64,000 nucleotides of DNA, taken from contig BPQB01000004.1 of NCBI GenBank assembly GCA_019973155.2, forward strand, positions 434,001-498,000, written 5' to 3'. This document shows, piece after piece, positions 10,729 to 20,963 of the stretch; position 1 is the stretch's first letter, and each line of letters opens with the position of its first letter. The notes beneath the pieces were generated by a model. That model was not told the origin of the DNA. It searched no databases and saw nothing but the letters and a program-made list of their open reading frames with translations. The position numbers and the translations under genes were made by a program. The DNA is from Phanerochaete sordida (Eukaryota > Basidiomycota > Agaricomycetes > Polyporales > Phanerochaetaceae).

Positions 10729-12231
10729 ATGTCGGCCCCACGGCGACGCGCGATCCCCACTTTCGGTCCTCCGCCCCCTGAGTCGTCCTCTTCGTCTCAA
10801 CCGCCACCCCCGGCCTCTCTGCCTGGGTCCATCCTTCCCATCACGCCCCCATCGAGCGACACAGCACCGGGGACTCCCACAAGCACCCAGCAGAGCTCCA
10901 CTTCGTCCTCGACGTCTCCCACGAACTCAGCCTCAGCGACAAGCTCTGGTTCAACGTCAACCGGTACAGACACAACCGGTAGCACGACCTCGTTCGCGTC
11001 ACCCACGGCCTCCAGTACTAGTATGAGCTCGTCGGACTCATCCACCGCAGCTCCGCTGCCTATCTCTCTTCCGCCATCGCCCTCTCCCACATTCATTGTC
11101 CCTCCGGTTGCTGCAGCCTCGCACAGCAGCCATGCCGGCGCTATCGCGGGAGGCGTCATTGGTGGTCTCGCGTTCATTGCCCTCGTGATCGGTGCGCTGC
11201 TCTTCGCTTTACGTCGTCACAACAAGAAGAAAGCGCAGCAGAGCGTGTTGCCATGGAGCAGCGGCGGCATGGGCAGGCGTAGGGGAGACGTGAGGATCTC
11301 GAGCTCGTCGGGGCTGGCAGCCGAAAGACACAGTGGGTTCGATTTCGCGAAGCGCATGAGCGCTGCTGGGTACGCGACGGGCACCGGCAACTACGTGAAC
11401 AGGGATATCGGAGGTGCGCTGCCCGACAGGCGTGCGTCGACCGCGTCGAGCGTTGGAGTCCCTCCTCGGGTACAACGCCATGCATCGGTGTCGTCGAACA
11501 CCCATGTCGAGTCTCACTCCAACGACGGATACTCCGATGAAGAGAAGAACTCGACGCTGCACCACGACTCATCCTCGTACTCGCATGCCCAGAAATCTAT
11601 CGATCTCAACGATTCCGCCATCCCGCATCTGCCGTCGGAGCCCCCTGTTGCGTATTCCTACCAAGACCGTAACCGTAGTCGCTCGATGACTGGGCACAAC
11701 CGCGCTCTTGCTCTCGCGAAGCTCGACTCTTCCGTACCCGTCAGTGCCCCATACACTCCCTCTGGAGGCGCTTCCGTCTCGCGATCGCCGTCTGCCGCGA
11801 CGTACTCGAGCCAGAAGGACCCCTTCGCGTCACCATCAGACAAGGCGCTGCACAGGCTGTCATCCAGCGGCGGTGTGTCGCGCCGCCCCACCGTCACCCG
11901 CAAGGCCGTCCCGAAGTACGACGAGACCGAGTTTTCGATGACGGACCTGTCCTCGAACCCGTCGTCGCCCCGCGCGATGTCCCCGCCGCTGCTGCCGCGC
12001 ACGCCCTCGCCCCCACTCGGCGTTTCCGCCGTCGCCGCCCGCGCGGTGTCGCCCTACGCGCTCCCGCACATCGGCAGCAACGAGTCGCTGCGCAGCGGCG
12101 CCGTGCTCACCCGGAACGGGTCGTCGCGCTCGCACGCGCCGCTGCCGGCCCTGAACCACAAGACGAGCTTCGGCGACATGAGGCCGGTGCACTACCTCAT
12201 CCCCGACATGCCGCCGCAGCAGGAGGAGTAG
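10729..12231 (+). CDS. Mid2-like Ser/Thr-rich single-pass membrane protein
   Basis: An intronless ORF of 500 codons. Residues 1-135 are extremely Ser/Thr/Pro-rich, as in an O-glycosylated stalk. A Gly-rich transmembrane helix follows (GAIAGGVIGGLAFIALVI, about residues 137-160) and then a basic stop-transfer RRHNKKK. The remaining 330 residues are a cytosolic tail that is Ser/Pro-rich and disordered, with many possible phosphosites. This architecture is that of Mid2/WSC-like cell-wall-stress sensors and of many basidiomycete relatives. No WSC domain and no signal peptide are seen at this ATG. A signal peptide may sit on an unseen upstream exon, or the protein may insert as type III. The frame is open at a GTG at 10717, but the ATG at 10729 was preferred. 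Confidence 0.75.
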   Translation: MSAPRRRAIPTFGPPPPESSSSSQPPPPASLPGSILPITPPSSDTAPGTPTSTQQSSTSSSTSPTNSASATSSGSTSTGTDTTGSTTSFASPTASSTSMSSSDSSTAAPLPISLPPSPSPTFIVPPVAAASHSSHAGAIAGGVIGGLAFIALVIGALLFALRRHNKKKAQQSVLPWSSGGMGRRRGDVRISSSSGLAAERHSGFDFAKRMSAAGYATGTGNYVNRDIGGALPDRRASTASSVGVPPRVQRHASVSSNTHVESHSNDGYSDEEKNSTLHHDSSSYSHAQKSIDLNDSAIPHLPSEPPVAYSYQDRNRSRSMTGHNRALALAKLDSSVPVSAPYTPSGGASVSRSPSAATYSSQKDPFASPSDKALHRLSSSGGVSRRPTVTRKAVPKYDETEFSMTDLSSNPSSPRAMSPPLLPRTPSPPLGVSAVAARAVSPYALPHIGSNESLRSGAVLTRNGSSRSHAPLPALNHKTSFGDMRPVHYLIPDMPPQQEE

Positions 12232-12845
12232 ATCGTGCGACGGAGTGCTGTCTCCGTACGGACTGTGAGTAGCGTCGTCGCTCATTGCTGCGGGGCGGGT
12301 GCTGACTGTTACTTGGCAGAGGTTTGGCTTCTGGCTTACTTTATCTGTGCCCTCATTCCCATCTTGGCGTGTCCTGCTTGGATACCAAGTGTCCTTGGTC
12401 CCCTTCACTGGATGTTTCCAAACGCTGTTGCTTTACTAAAATTCCCTTGGTTTTAAACGGACTCCCCCTTGCTGTCTACGTTGGTCAGATGTCATGACAG
12501 TTTCCTTTGTAGCTCGCTCTTGACGACGATTCCACGAATGAGTACGATATTCTACGTAGTTGTAGTACGTTGTGTTTGCTATGGTGCTGCCGCCTACGGA
12601 CATGTCTCCCTGTAGTGTTAGATCCACCTGTACGGTTTAGTTTGCGACCCAGTCTTTACACGGACTCCATTTCTCTTGCTCAGGGTCTCCCCCAGGGCTT
12701 CCTCGCCTGCCGCTGTCAAAGCATCGCTCTTCTTTCTGGATCCGCTCGCGCTCGGGTTCGCAGGTCTGGCGGATCTCGGGCGATAGGAGGTGCGTGGCAT
12801 AGGCTCTGATAACTGCGCTTCGCCGCTGACAGTCGAAGCGGGCCC
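12232..12845. other. Spacer between convergent genes, nothing supported
   Basis: No convincing ORF. A 60-codon minus-strand frame at 12618-12800 is basic and could be an extra exon of the weak gene next to it, but no splice link is clear. Confidence 0.3.
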
Positions 12846-13191
12846 TTAGGATTCCCTGCGCTGGGGCGGTGAAGGCCCCGCATCTTCCAGGATTCCTGCT
12901 GTTCCGTTTGCGGAGACCGGGCCTTCGTACCAGCCGCTGTGAATTCGTGAACTCGAAGGCTCAGCTTCGCGTCTCAGATCTGCACATGCATTGAATGGTC
13001 CCTGCTTTGCGCGTTCCGCTTCGTCCAGCTCCTCCGTGTCAAGCATCCCGGACTTGGTCCATATGATGTTGAACTGTGGCCTTGGGATCTCTGAATGCTA
13101 GAGATCGATTGTATCTCACAAGGAAGGTGGCATTTTTCGCGAATATTCGTTCGAGGACCCCGTCCGCGGCTTGGCTTGCAAACCGCGGCAT
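12846..13191 (-). CDS. Hypothetical small protein (two exons, weak)
   Basis: Not recognised. The ATG at 13191 opens MPRFASQAADGVLERIF and runs to a GTGAGA donor near 13120. A 46-nt intron ends in CAG. The next exon continues in phase 0 with FNIIWTKSGMLDTEELDEAE and stops at 12846. The combination of ATG context, a good donor and maintained frame favours a real small gene of about 97 residues. There is no domain, no homology signal I can name and no transcript evidence. The C-terminus could be spliced further downstream. Confidence 0.33.
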
Positions 13192-13483
13192 ATTCCCGCG
13201 CGCCGGTGTGCTTTGTTTTTGTTCACCCCAGGCGGGCTGCGTCGGGGCCTCATTGTTGCTATGTGCAGTACAAGTCGTGCCGAATATAGCAGCAGGCGCG
13301 ATCGTTACAACAACGGTGAGGCTCTCGGTGTGGCTCAGAGTGGCACTGTCAGGCTGACGGCGTTTATACTTCCAGGCCACTCGCGACGGGTCACTGCACC
13401 AGAGACCAAGCACCCACGCCACAGCTCAACCATACATAACCCTTCCCTGTACACCCATTCGACGAACCGACATCGAAACAGCT
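13192..13483. other. Divergent spacer upstream of FunK1 kinase A
   Basis: About 290 bp without a supported gene. It probably carries the promoter of FunK1 kinase A. Confidence 0.3.
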
Positions 13484-16191
13484 ATGGCCACAGAGCTGAT
13501 GGACACGCCTCTGGTACAAGTCAACATCGCCACGTTCCAGAGGCTGATAGGCGGAAGGAATATGAACCCCATCGAGGCAAAGAAGGCGAAGGACTTTCGA
13601 GCACTGGCCACCGTCCCGACGGATGCACGCCATCGACGTGTACTCGCCAAGGAAAAGAATATTCATATCGTGAGTTTGTGGCTAGCGTTCCGTTTATCTG
13701 CAGACTAATGCTCGCGCTAGTGCCGTGCTGCGAGTTCCGTGGCAGCTCTCGCTGCGAAAGCCAGCAAGCAGCCTAAATTTGTCGTCAAAGATGTCGCCAA
13801 ACTCCGCGAGAATGCTTACATCGACAGCGAGGTCGACATAGCGATATACCCATCTCATCCCACCGCCCGGGCGGCGTACTCGCACAAGGTAGAAAGCCTC
13901 CTTCCTCACTACGCTCGCCGCGCCTGGTCGTGGATGGTCAGCTACATGATCGTTCTGCGGCCGGACGAGCGGAGCAACATTTGGTTCCCCTCGAGCGACG
14001 TCGACACGTATAGCAAGCCGTCTCCGGTTTTGAACAAAGACACGGATGTACGGCTCTATGAGGCTGCCAGCAGAATCATGCGCCGCCAGCACCGCACGCA
14101 CCTCTTTGCCTTCGTCATCAGCGGTCCGTGGGTCCGCGCTGCGCGGTTCGACCGAGCTGGGTGCATCGTGTCCGAGCCGTTCCCCGTCGTGCGCTCTCGC
14201 ATGATGCTCCCGAACCTCCTCTTCCGCATCCTCTCCGCATCTCGCGAGCGCCAGGGCTTCGACGTGACTGTGGAGCTGGCTTCTGCGGAGGAGACAGCCA
14301 AGCTCGAGGCTTTTACTACCGAGGACCGGCGGCTCAAGTTGCATTGGCGCTATATTGTCCAGGATCAACGCTGTTTTCCCCTACAAAAGGCACGTCTGTT
14401 CTGTTGACGAGGCGTCGCATCCGTCTTGATGACTTGATGGCTCAGGTCCGGTGCCCTGCGTTTGTCTTGGAGGACGACCAAGCGGCCACGCAAGACCCGT
14501 CATACATGTCGTTCCTCATAAGCAAGCCTTTGGTCGCCCGCCCGGCTATCGCCGGACGCTGTACGCGAGGATATATCGCCTACGACATCGAGCACGACCG
14601 GCTTGTGTTTCTGAAGGATCAGTGGCGTTCTCTCTTCAACAAACATACCGAGCTAGAAACGTACCGGCGGCTACACGAGAAGAAGGTCAACTATATTGCT
14701 ACACTTCTTGCCGGCGAAGAGATGCAATCGCAAATAACTGCGACACAGAAGTACTGGCGAGATATGAGGGGGAAAATCCACACACGCATCGTCACCAAGG
14801 AGATTGGCCTACCCCTCGAGGATTACACGGACGCGCAGGAGTTGCTTACAGTGATCCAGCACGCCATGACCGGTTCGTGCCCTTGCTTTCCTCTGGGGCT
14901 CGTCAGTGTCTTACAGAGCGCTTCTCTCATTATACAGGACACAAGGAGGCTTGGGAGAAGGCAGGCGTGCTGCATCGCGACATCAGCACCGGGAACATCA
15001 TGATCGACATTGCCACAGGGCGAGGCTTTCTGAACGATTGGGACCTGCCGGCCTACGCGGAAGACATCAATGGTCCTGACCCGGAGACGATAGGCGCGAC
15101 GGTTGGTGCTATTCTAAGATACTCAACATCGGAGCTGACCGTTGAGGCTATAGGGTACCTGGCAATTCAAGTCAGCGGTCGGTCAGCGTTATCCGAAAAA
15201 GCGGCTGATGGTTTCTGACGACATGGAGTCCTTTGTCTACCTCGTGCTGTACATGGCCAACCGTTTTCATTGGCACAAACACTCGCCCATAGGTTCTGAC
15301 AAGAAGGCCAGATGGGAAGTCGACGAATATAGTCGCTGGATGTTCGCAGACGACACGAAGAAGTTCTTCGCCATAGAATCCGGCACCTTCCAATGCAACG
15401 CATACCCCGCTCGGTCGGACACCGATCCCAAGTTCGTGGCAGCGAAGCGTGGCGAGGTCCCTGTTCGCCTCAAACTGAACGATGACCGGTCACGCCCTCT
15501 TCTCGCTGAATTTTTGCACGCTGCGTACCAGCTTGTGAAGCAACACTACGAGACGATCGACTTCAAAGCATTGAAACCACCAAAACCCAAGCCTATGCCG
15601 AAGCCCGAGCCAGTGGAGCTCCCCTCACCGACAGAGTCGTCTTTGCAAAGGCGTGCCGATCTACGTGCTCTCTTTGGCAACGTTGAACCCAAGAAGCCTC
15701 GTTGGATTCGAGAGTCGGATGAGTCGGACGACTCCTCCCGCGCGGTCGAGTCGAAACCTCGCAAAGGCGACGGACCGCTGGCCACCCACGGGCCCCTCCT
15801 CGACCTCCTGTCGCGACTGACAGCGAAGGGGAAGGACCTTCCCAGCGAGCCGAAGTACTTCGACCACTACCGCGGCCAGGAGCCCGCCCGGCTGCGCCAG
15901 TCGACGTCGAGCGCGGCGAGCGCGGAGTCCAATAACGCGCACCACCCCGCGACGCCCGTCCTGGAGCCTGCGCTCGCAGAGTACGTGTACCGGCCGTCGC
16001 AGACCCTGCACGGGGGCAAGCACGGACTGCGCGTGCGCATCAGCGAGGACAGCGTCTCGTACGAGGTGCGCGTCGCGCCCGCCAATGCGGAGCTCCCGGT
16101 CGCGCCGGCGAACATCGTGCCCAGACAGTCCAAGCGTCTGCGCGGAGAAGCGAGCGGTGGCCTGCCTGCGGCGAAGCGGAGGCGTCGGTAG
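13484..16191 (+). CDS. FunK1-type fungal protein kinase (copy A)
   Basis: Member of the fungal-specific FunK1 kinase family (Pfam Pkinase_fungal type), expanded in mushrooms; substrates are unknown. Exon 1 (13484-13671) gives MATELMDTPLVQVNIATFQR. Exon 2 carries the family's N-terminal module with HRTHLFAFVISGPWVRAARF and PNLLFRIL. The kinase core follows: GRCTRGYIAYD, LVFLKDQWR (candidate ATP-binding Lys in FLKDQW), IHTRIVTKEIGLPLEDYTDA, then the catalytic loop VLHRDISTGNIMI. The metal-binding stretch reads FLNDWDL in place of DFG. After a further intron GTWQFKSA and the MVSDDMESFVYLVLY block follow. The C-terminal 200 residues are a disordered Pro/Ser/Lys tail. It contains a motif (RVRISEDSVSYEVRV) shared with copy B and the relic at 34.4 kb, and ends KRRRR. 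At least five introns are inferred. It lies tail-to-tail with an F-box gene only 85 bp away. Confidence 0.92.
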
Positions 16192-16276
16192 ACGGGCGGC
16201 TGGGTCGAAGCGCGTTACTCCGTTTGTACAGCCAGCCTCGCCGAGAGGCCCTGATTGTCAGGTGTTGGCCGCGATC

Positions 16277-17725
16277 TCAATATTTATGAACAATGTGATA
16301 TATCTCGATACACGGCGCATCCGGAATTATCTTGACGTTTATGCAACGCTGCAATAGTTCCCTCTCCTCGCTACTTGTGTCCTCCCACGTCGGGCTTCCG
16401 ACCTGTAGCTCCGTCAACGGACAACTTTGCTGCGCGCGCCGCTCGATTATCATGCGGAGGTTATTGGGGAGCGTGTAGGCGCCTGTGAGCACCAAGGTTC
16501 GCAGACGAGGCAGCGAAGCCTCTTGCGTGCATACTTGCAGCGCCAGATTTGTGGAGAATATGGTTGAATCCCCACGCCACCCATGAAACTCCAAAGTCGT
16601 AATCTCGGGAACGTATTGGAACAAATAGGATTGCTCTTCTGGGATCGTCCAAACTTGATGCTCGATATAAAGCGTGTGTACAGTAGAATAGGGACGTGGG
16701 GGTGGCGGCGGGTGCCTGACATCGTAAAGAGTGGTGCAGGACCGGCCAATCACCAGGATTTGGAGTGTTGGCAAGTCGAGGCAGTCGAGAAGCTGGAAGA
16801 CATCGTCGCATTCAATGATCGAGAGCGACTGCACAAAGGGAAATCGGGCTGGGCGCAAGTCGCCAATAATCTCTTCAATCGCCACATTACAGTCCAGGAC
16901 AATGTGCTTCAGCTGGGGTGCGGTGTTCGCCAGCGCAACCAGGTCCTCCATTCGGGCATCGTAAATGCCGGAGATGTTGAAGGTGGTGAGTCGTTCGAAC
17001 GAGGGAGTGGAGGATGGGACAGGAATCCAGGTCGCGCGAAAGTATTCGAGCTTGGGACAGTCCGGTCGGAAGGGAATGGTGTTGGGAAACCACGGTTCCT
17101 CGTCGTCGTCATCGTACCACCAAAGCCTCAGCGAGCGGAGGAGCGGTAGCGACAAGGCCTCCATGGTTGGCAAGAGCGTCTCGAAAAAGCTACTGTCTTC
17201 GGACCTGACAGTGAGAGAGTCGAAGAGATGCGCATATTGCCATACGAACAGCATGTTCTTGAGGTAGGGTTCTACCCACCAACCGTGGCCATGTTGCATA
17301 TACATGTCTGGCGTGTTGCACACGATGGAAACCGGAGCCGACCTCGCTCTCTCTACGAAGAGCGCGAGAAGATCGCTGGACTGCGCGATGACATGAATGC
17401 ACCTCCATAGGCGTGGAAGGGAAAGTACCACGTCTCTCCAGCGGCGAGAGACCTGAGAGACGTCGAGAACGTCGAGAGCAGTGTGCGCGTCGCTTCTGTA
17501 GCAGTCTTCGCGCCGCGAGTGATCGCATGCCTCTTCGAGTACAAGCTTGAGAACGTCGTCCGGGAGCATATGGACGGGCGCGCAAGCGGCCTTCTTGATG
17601 TCGTTCTCGCGAAGCGCACCTCTTAAATCCTCCAGTTCCCTGGACACCTCGTCAAACCGCCGCTCCAAGAGAGCTCGCTCCGCGTCAAGCTCCTGAATTC
17701 GTTGACTGCGAGCCGTACGATCCAT
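16277..17725 (-). CDS. F-box/LRR-like protein
   Basis: Single-exon ORF. The chosen ATG at 17725 opens MDRTARSQRIQELDAE; the same frame is open to an in-frame ATG at 17878. Residues 5-45 form a short coiled coil (LDAERALLERRFDEV). An F-box-like block follows, HMLPDDVLKLVLEEACD, with VSQVSRRWRDVVLSLPRLWR. This is the standard Agaricomycete pattern of coiled coil then F-box. The rest is a run of irregular Leu-rich repeats (SLPLLRSLRLWW, CPKLEYFRA, LPTLQILVI, LPRLRTLVLTGAY) that would form the substrate-binding surface. By family knowledge it is an adaptor of an SCF ubiquitin ligase through Skp1. The substrate is unknown. Such genes are numerous and fast-evolving in this lineage. Confidence 0.85.
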   Translation of the reverse strand: MDRTARSQRIQELDAERALLERRFDEVSRELEDLRGALRENDIKKAACAPVHMLPDDVLKLVLEEACDHSRREDCYRSDAHTALDVLDVSQVSRRWRDVVLSLPRLWRCIHVIAQSSDLLALFVERARSAPVSIVCNTPDMYMQHGHGWWVEPYLKNMLFVWQYAHLFDSLTVRSEDSSFFETLLPTMEALSLPLLRSLRLWWYDDDDEEPWFPNTIPFRPDCPKLEYFRATWIPVPSSTPSFERLTTFNISGIYDARMEDLVALANTAPQLKHIVLDCNVAIEEIIGDLRPARFPFVQSLSIIECDDVFQLLDCLDLPTLQILVIGRSCTTLYDVRHPPPPPRPYSTVHTLYIEHQVWTIPEEQSYLFQYVPEITTLEFHGWRGDSTIFSTNLALQVCTQEASLPRLRTLVLTGAYTLPNNLRMIIERRAQQSCPLTELQVGSPTWEDTSSEERELLQRCINVKIIPDAPCIEIYHIVHKY

Positions 17726-19182
17726 ATTGGGTGTACAATACGGACTGTCACGAGCGGCAACGCTGGGGTGGAACGCCTCCGTGTCTATCGCAGGCTGGCA
17801 GCGAAGAACAGGTTCACTGTGGGCAGATGAGTTTACATCCAGGACGTGCTTGCACGGCGCATGCGCAGTCAATATCACTTACCTGCGGCTTGGGCCAAGG
17901 CTGCCGAGGATGCTAGCTGAATTTCACAACTTTCAGAAATTGAATATTGAACGCTAGATGTTTGGATTGAAAAGCGGGGATGCGGTCGTAGGAGTTGTGG
18001 CCCAAGTTTCGACTCTCGAGTCTCGATGGAGTCGAGGGTTGTTGTGCCACCTCATGTTGGTCGGAGCCGCGGCCCGCTGCCTCCGCGGGCGGCATGTGGT
18101 TCTCGGAGGCTTCAACTTGCTCTTCACCAAGTGCGTCAATTGACCAGCACCATCCTTACTCACCATCTGCATCAGATCTCACAGGCAACCTGGGCTGTAT
18201 GGCACAGTTATGATTGTACGCGACCACAGCCAAACATGATCCTTACCGCAATATGCGGGAGCTGGAGTCTGGAGAACGGTATACGTACAGCGGTCAGCGA
18301 GAGTCTGTTGACATCCCCTGCTTGCGAGATCTGCAATAAGCTCCGCAGAGTTGTTTTAAGCCGAACTACCCGCGGTCGTGATGCGCGCCCGAATCATCTC
18401 GTAGTACGTCCACCCCTGGTCTGTTTTACCCGATTAATTAGCCTTGTCAAGTTATGTTCCCAGCGACAGGCGCATCGTCTGGTCGCGGATCTGTGGAACC
18501 CCTCCCCTAACAACATCCGCACGCGCTCACACATACATACTCAGTAGTGAAACTCAATTTGCAGCTCTGCGCGAGCTTCAACGAGAGCAGAGAGAGCACG
18601 GAGCTTATCCGGAAGCTGATCCCATCATAATGGACGTGGGTTCCTTGGATTCGTGTCGTCGAGGAAAGAGCGAACGAACGCTTCCAGAGCAGCAACTTAT
18701 GATGGGAACCTATGCGTGGGAAGCTTTGCGTTTGTGTTGTACACCGTTTATGAGACGAGTGGGCAGCGTTGACATGCTGATTTCGACGGTATGGCATGTT
18801 CTCGGCACCTCGAGCATTCTCAGCCAGAAATTGTAGTGCGAGGTGGGGCAGGGACCTCGAACGGCGGCTTGAAGGCGAAGAGCTCTGCTGGCTAACCCTA
18901 CTCTTCGGATGCTAACCCTACCCCGCTTATGCAAAGCCGCGTCCATCAGTCGCTTCGCTCCGAGGGATTACCCCCGCGTTGGAATGCAGACAAGCCCTCG
19001 CAAGCCCTCGCAGGATCCTAAATTGAGTGTCACTAGTATTCAAGGAAGCGCGTAACATCCACACGCTCATCAGCATGCGCGCGACCGCTCGGGGTGTTAG
19101 CCGCTCATGGTATTCTTTCCCCGTGCCATCCACCTCAGAACATTTCCACCCTCCCCCTTCCGTTCCATGCTTGCGATTTAGA
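17726..19182. other. Gene-poor stretch between the F-box and APH-like kinase genes
   Basis: About 1.45 kb with only short overlapping ORFs of no coding character. It includes two copies of GCTAACCCTA (18891-18900 and 18911-18920) and a perfect tandem decamer CAAGCCCTCG (18991-19010). Nothing else is supported. It could hold decayed sequence. Confidence 0.4.
18991..19010. repeat. Perfect tandem decamer (CAAGCCCTCG x2)
   Basis: Two adjacent identical 10-mers upstream of the APH-like kinase gene. Seen directly; no function is implied. Confidence 0.6.
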
Positions 19183-20609
19183 ATGCCCCTCTTCACCTGC
19201 GATGAAGCCGGCTGCACCGGGGCCGCAGTGAGAGGCAAGGCCTGCCTGCTATGCCTGCGCCACCTTTGCACCGATCACCTCAAACGCGGCGTCCATGGCT
19301 GTCCGAATTGGCAGGTGAGCTGTCTAGGTGAAGATGAGTCTATCGAAATGGCTCATCGATTTTGCAGAACGACGCCGAAGCCGAAGCTTGGGGTGTGGCT
19401 AACGCACGCGCCACGCGCGATGAGGTCAATGCTCTCATCGCCACGGTCGATGCCCGAGCTCTGGAGAACCACGCGACGCTTCTCAGAGGCGGCATTGCTT
19501 GCACTGTAGTGCCCCTCGCGTACGATGCGGAAAATATACACCATGTCATGGGCGGCATGAACTTTCACATCACCATCTGCTTCGCCGATGGTGTAGAGTG
19601 GATCTGTCGCATCCGCCGTAACAACGTCTCCTCGCCCCCACGCAGCATCCAGAACGCCATACTCAACAGCGAGGTTGCCACCTTGAAGTTCCTCGCGTCT
19701 ATTAGGGTGCCAGTTCCGCAGGTCCACGGCTACGCCACATTCGGCGACAACAACCCTGTCGGCGTGGGGTACATCCTCATGGACAAGCTTCCAGGGCGCC
19801 CCCTAGATTTGGATGCGGCAAATGCTGAACAGAAGCGTCGGTTCATGTCCCGATTCGCAGAAATATTTGCGACGCTGGCTGCCCACCCCTTCCTCGCCAT
19901 TGGCTCTCCCCTCCTTTCGACGTTAAATCAAGCGGTTGTTGGTCCGGTGGCTTCAGAGACCTTTGCCCCCGCGCTGGGAAGTCAGATCCTCCTCGGGCCT
20001 TTCGACAGTGCGACGGAATATCGACGTACCGCGCTCGAGATTGCCATTGAGCTTATTCGTCGGCAGGAGCTGTACGTCGACACATCGATCGATGCCTACC
20101 TCGTACATCGCTTCCTCCTTGACAAGCTCCCCCTACTCGATGCTGCCGACACGAGCGGGGGTTCCGGTTTCTACCTGAAGCACATGGATGACAAGGGAGA
20201 CCATATCATGGTTGACGACGACTTCAACATCACAGGCATCATCGACTGGGAGCGTGCACAGACTGTGCCGAAGGCAGAGGCGTTCGCGGCCCCGCTCTTT
20301 ATGCTCGACGTCGCCGAGTACTATAGCGGAGTGAACGAGCTCAGCGCCACGGAGAGCACCTTCGTGGAGGTGCTGAAGGAGCAAGGACACGCTGAGCTCG
20401 CAGAGCTCGTCAGTCGTGGCAGGGTCCAGCACAGGATCATGCATTGCATCAACGGCGATGTTGACGATCCCGACTTCCCGAACATTTTCATGGCTCTCCT
20501 TCGTCTCCTTCCCGAGCAGGACGCACCCACCGACTCTTGGGACTTTTGGCGAGCTTGGACTCTGCGCAGGTTCGAGGACGACCCCGGTTTGCAGGCCCTG
20601 TTCGCGTAA
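19183..20609 (+). CDS. APH-like (aminoglycoside phosphotransferase fold) kinase with N-terminal Cys/His cluster
   Basis: Two exons. Exon 1 (19183-19314) encodes a compact Cys/His segment, MPLFTCDEAGCTG then CLLCLRHLCTDHLKRGVHGC. It has eight or so potential metal ligands and resembles AN1-type fingers. After a short intron (GTGAGC donor) the APH/choline-kinase fold begins. WICRIRRN is the probable nucleotide-binding strand region, followed by EVATLKFL and VGYILMDKLPGRPL. The catalytic region reads LKHMDDKGDHIMVDDDFNIT and then GIIDWERA. In classic APH proteins the loop is HGDxxxxN; here Met replaces Gly and no Asn is at the usual place, although IIDWE is intact. The protein ends FEDDPGLQALFA. 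These proteins are common in Agaricomycetes and their substrates are unknown. It lies between two FunK1 genes. The ATG at 19183 was chosen because it starts the Cys/His segment. Confidence 0.85.
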
Positions 20610-20963
20610 AAGCCCCTTCTCGGATGTGAACAAACTGATTTCGAATGCCTTCTTTTTTGCGCCCATCAACAGTGCAGACTCGTGTGATCTTGCAAAAGAA
20701 ATACCGGTCCTGAAATACAATCTTTCGTTCGGAGGCCGGCGCGGTGGTACTTACACCTGCTATACAGAGTATACTGCCAAGATTTAGAGGCCTTAAGCTT
20801 GAAGCGTGAAGCTCAATTGGAACCTTCGTCCTAATACATGATAGTAAATGCTCCTATATTCCGTCCCAATTATGCAGTATTACATGGGGTATGTGTGCAG
20901 AAGAGCGTCCAGTATACAATGCCGAAATGTCGCAAGATGACCCGCGTATGCAGTCGCCTAGAG
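20610..20963. other. Convergent 3' spacer, no gene
   Basis: About 350 bp between the stop codons of the APH-like kinase (+) and FunK1 copy B (-). No ORF of interest; presumably 3' UTRs. Confidence 0.4.

Noticed and set aside
19183..20609. Antibiotic-resistance aminoglycoside phosphotransferase
   Set aside because: Only the fold is shared. The catalytic loop differs and the gene has an intron and a zinc-binding exon, so a resistance role is unsupported.
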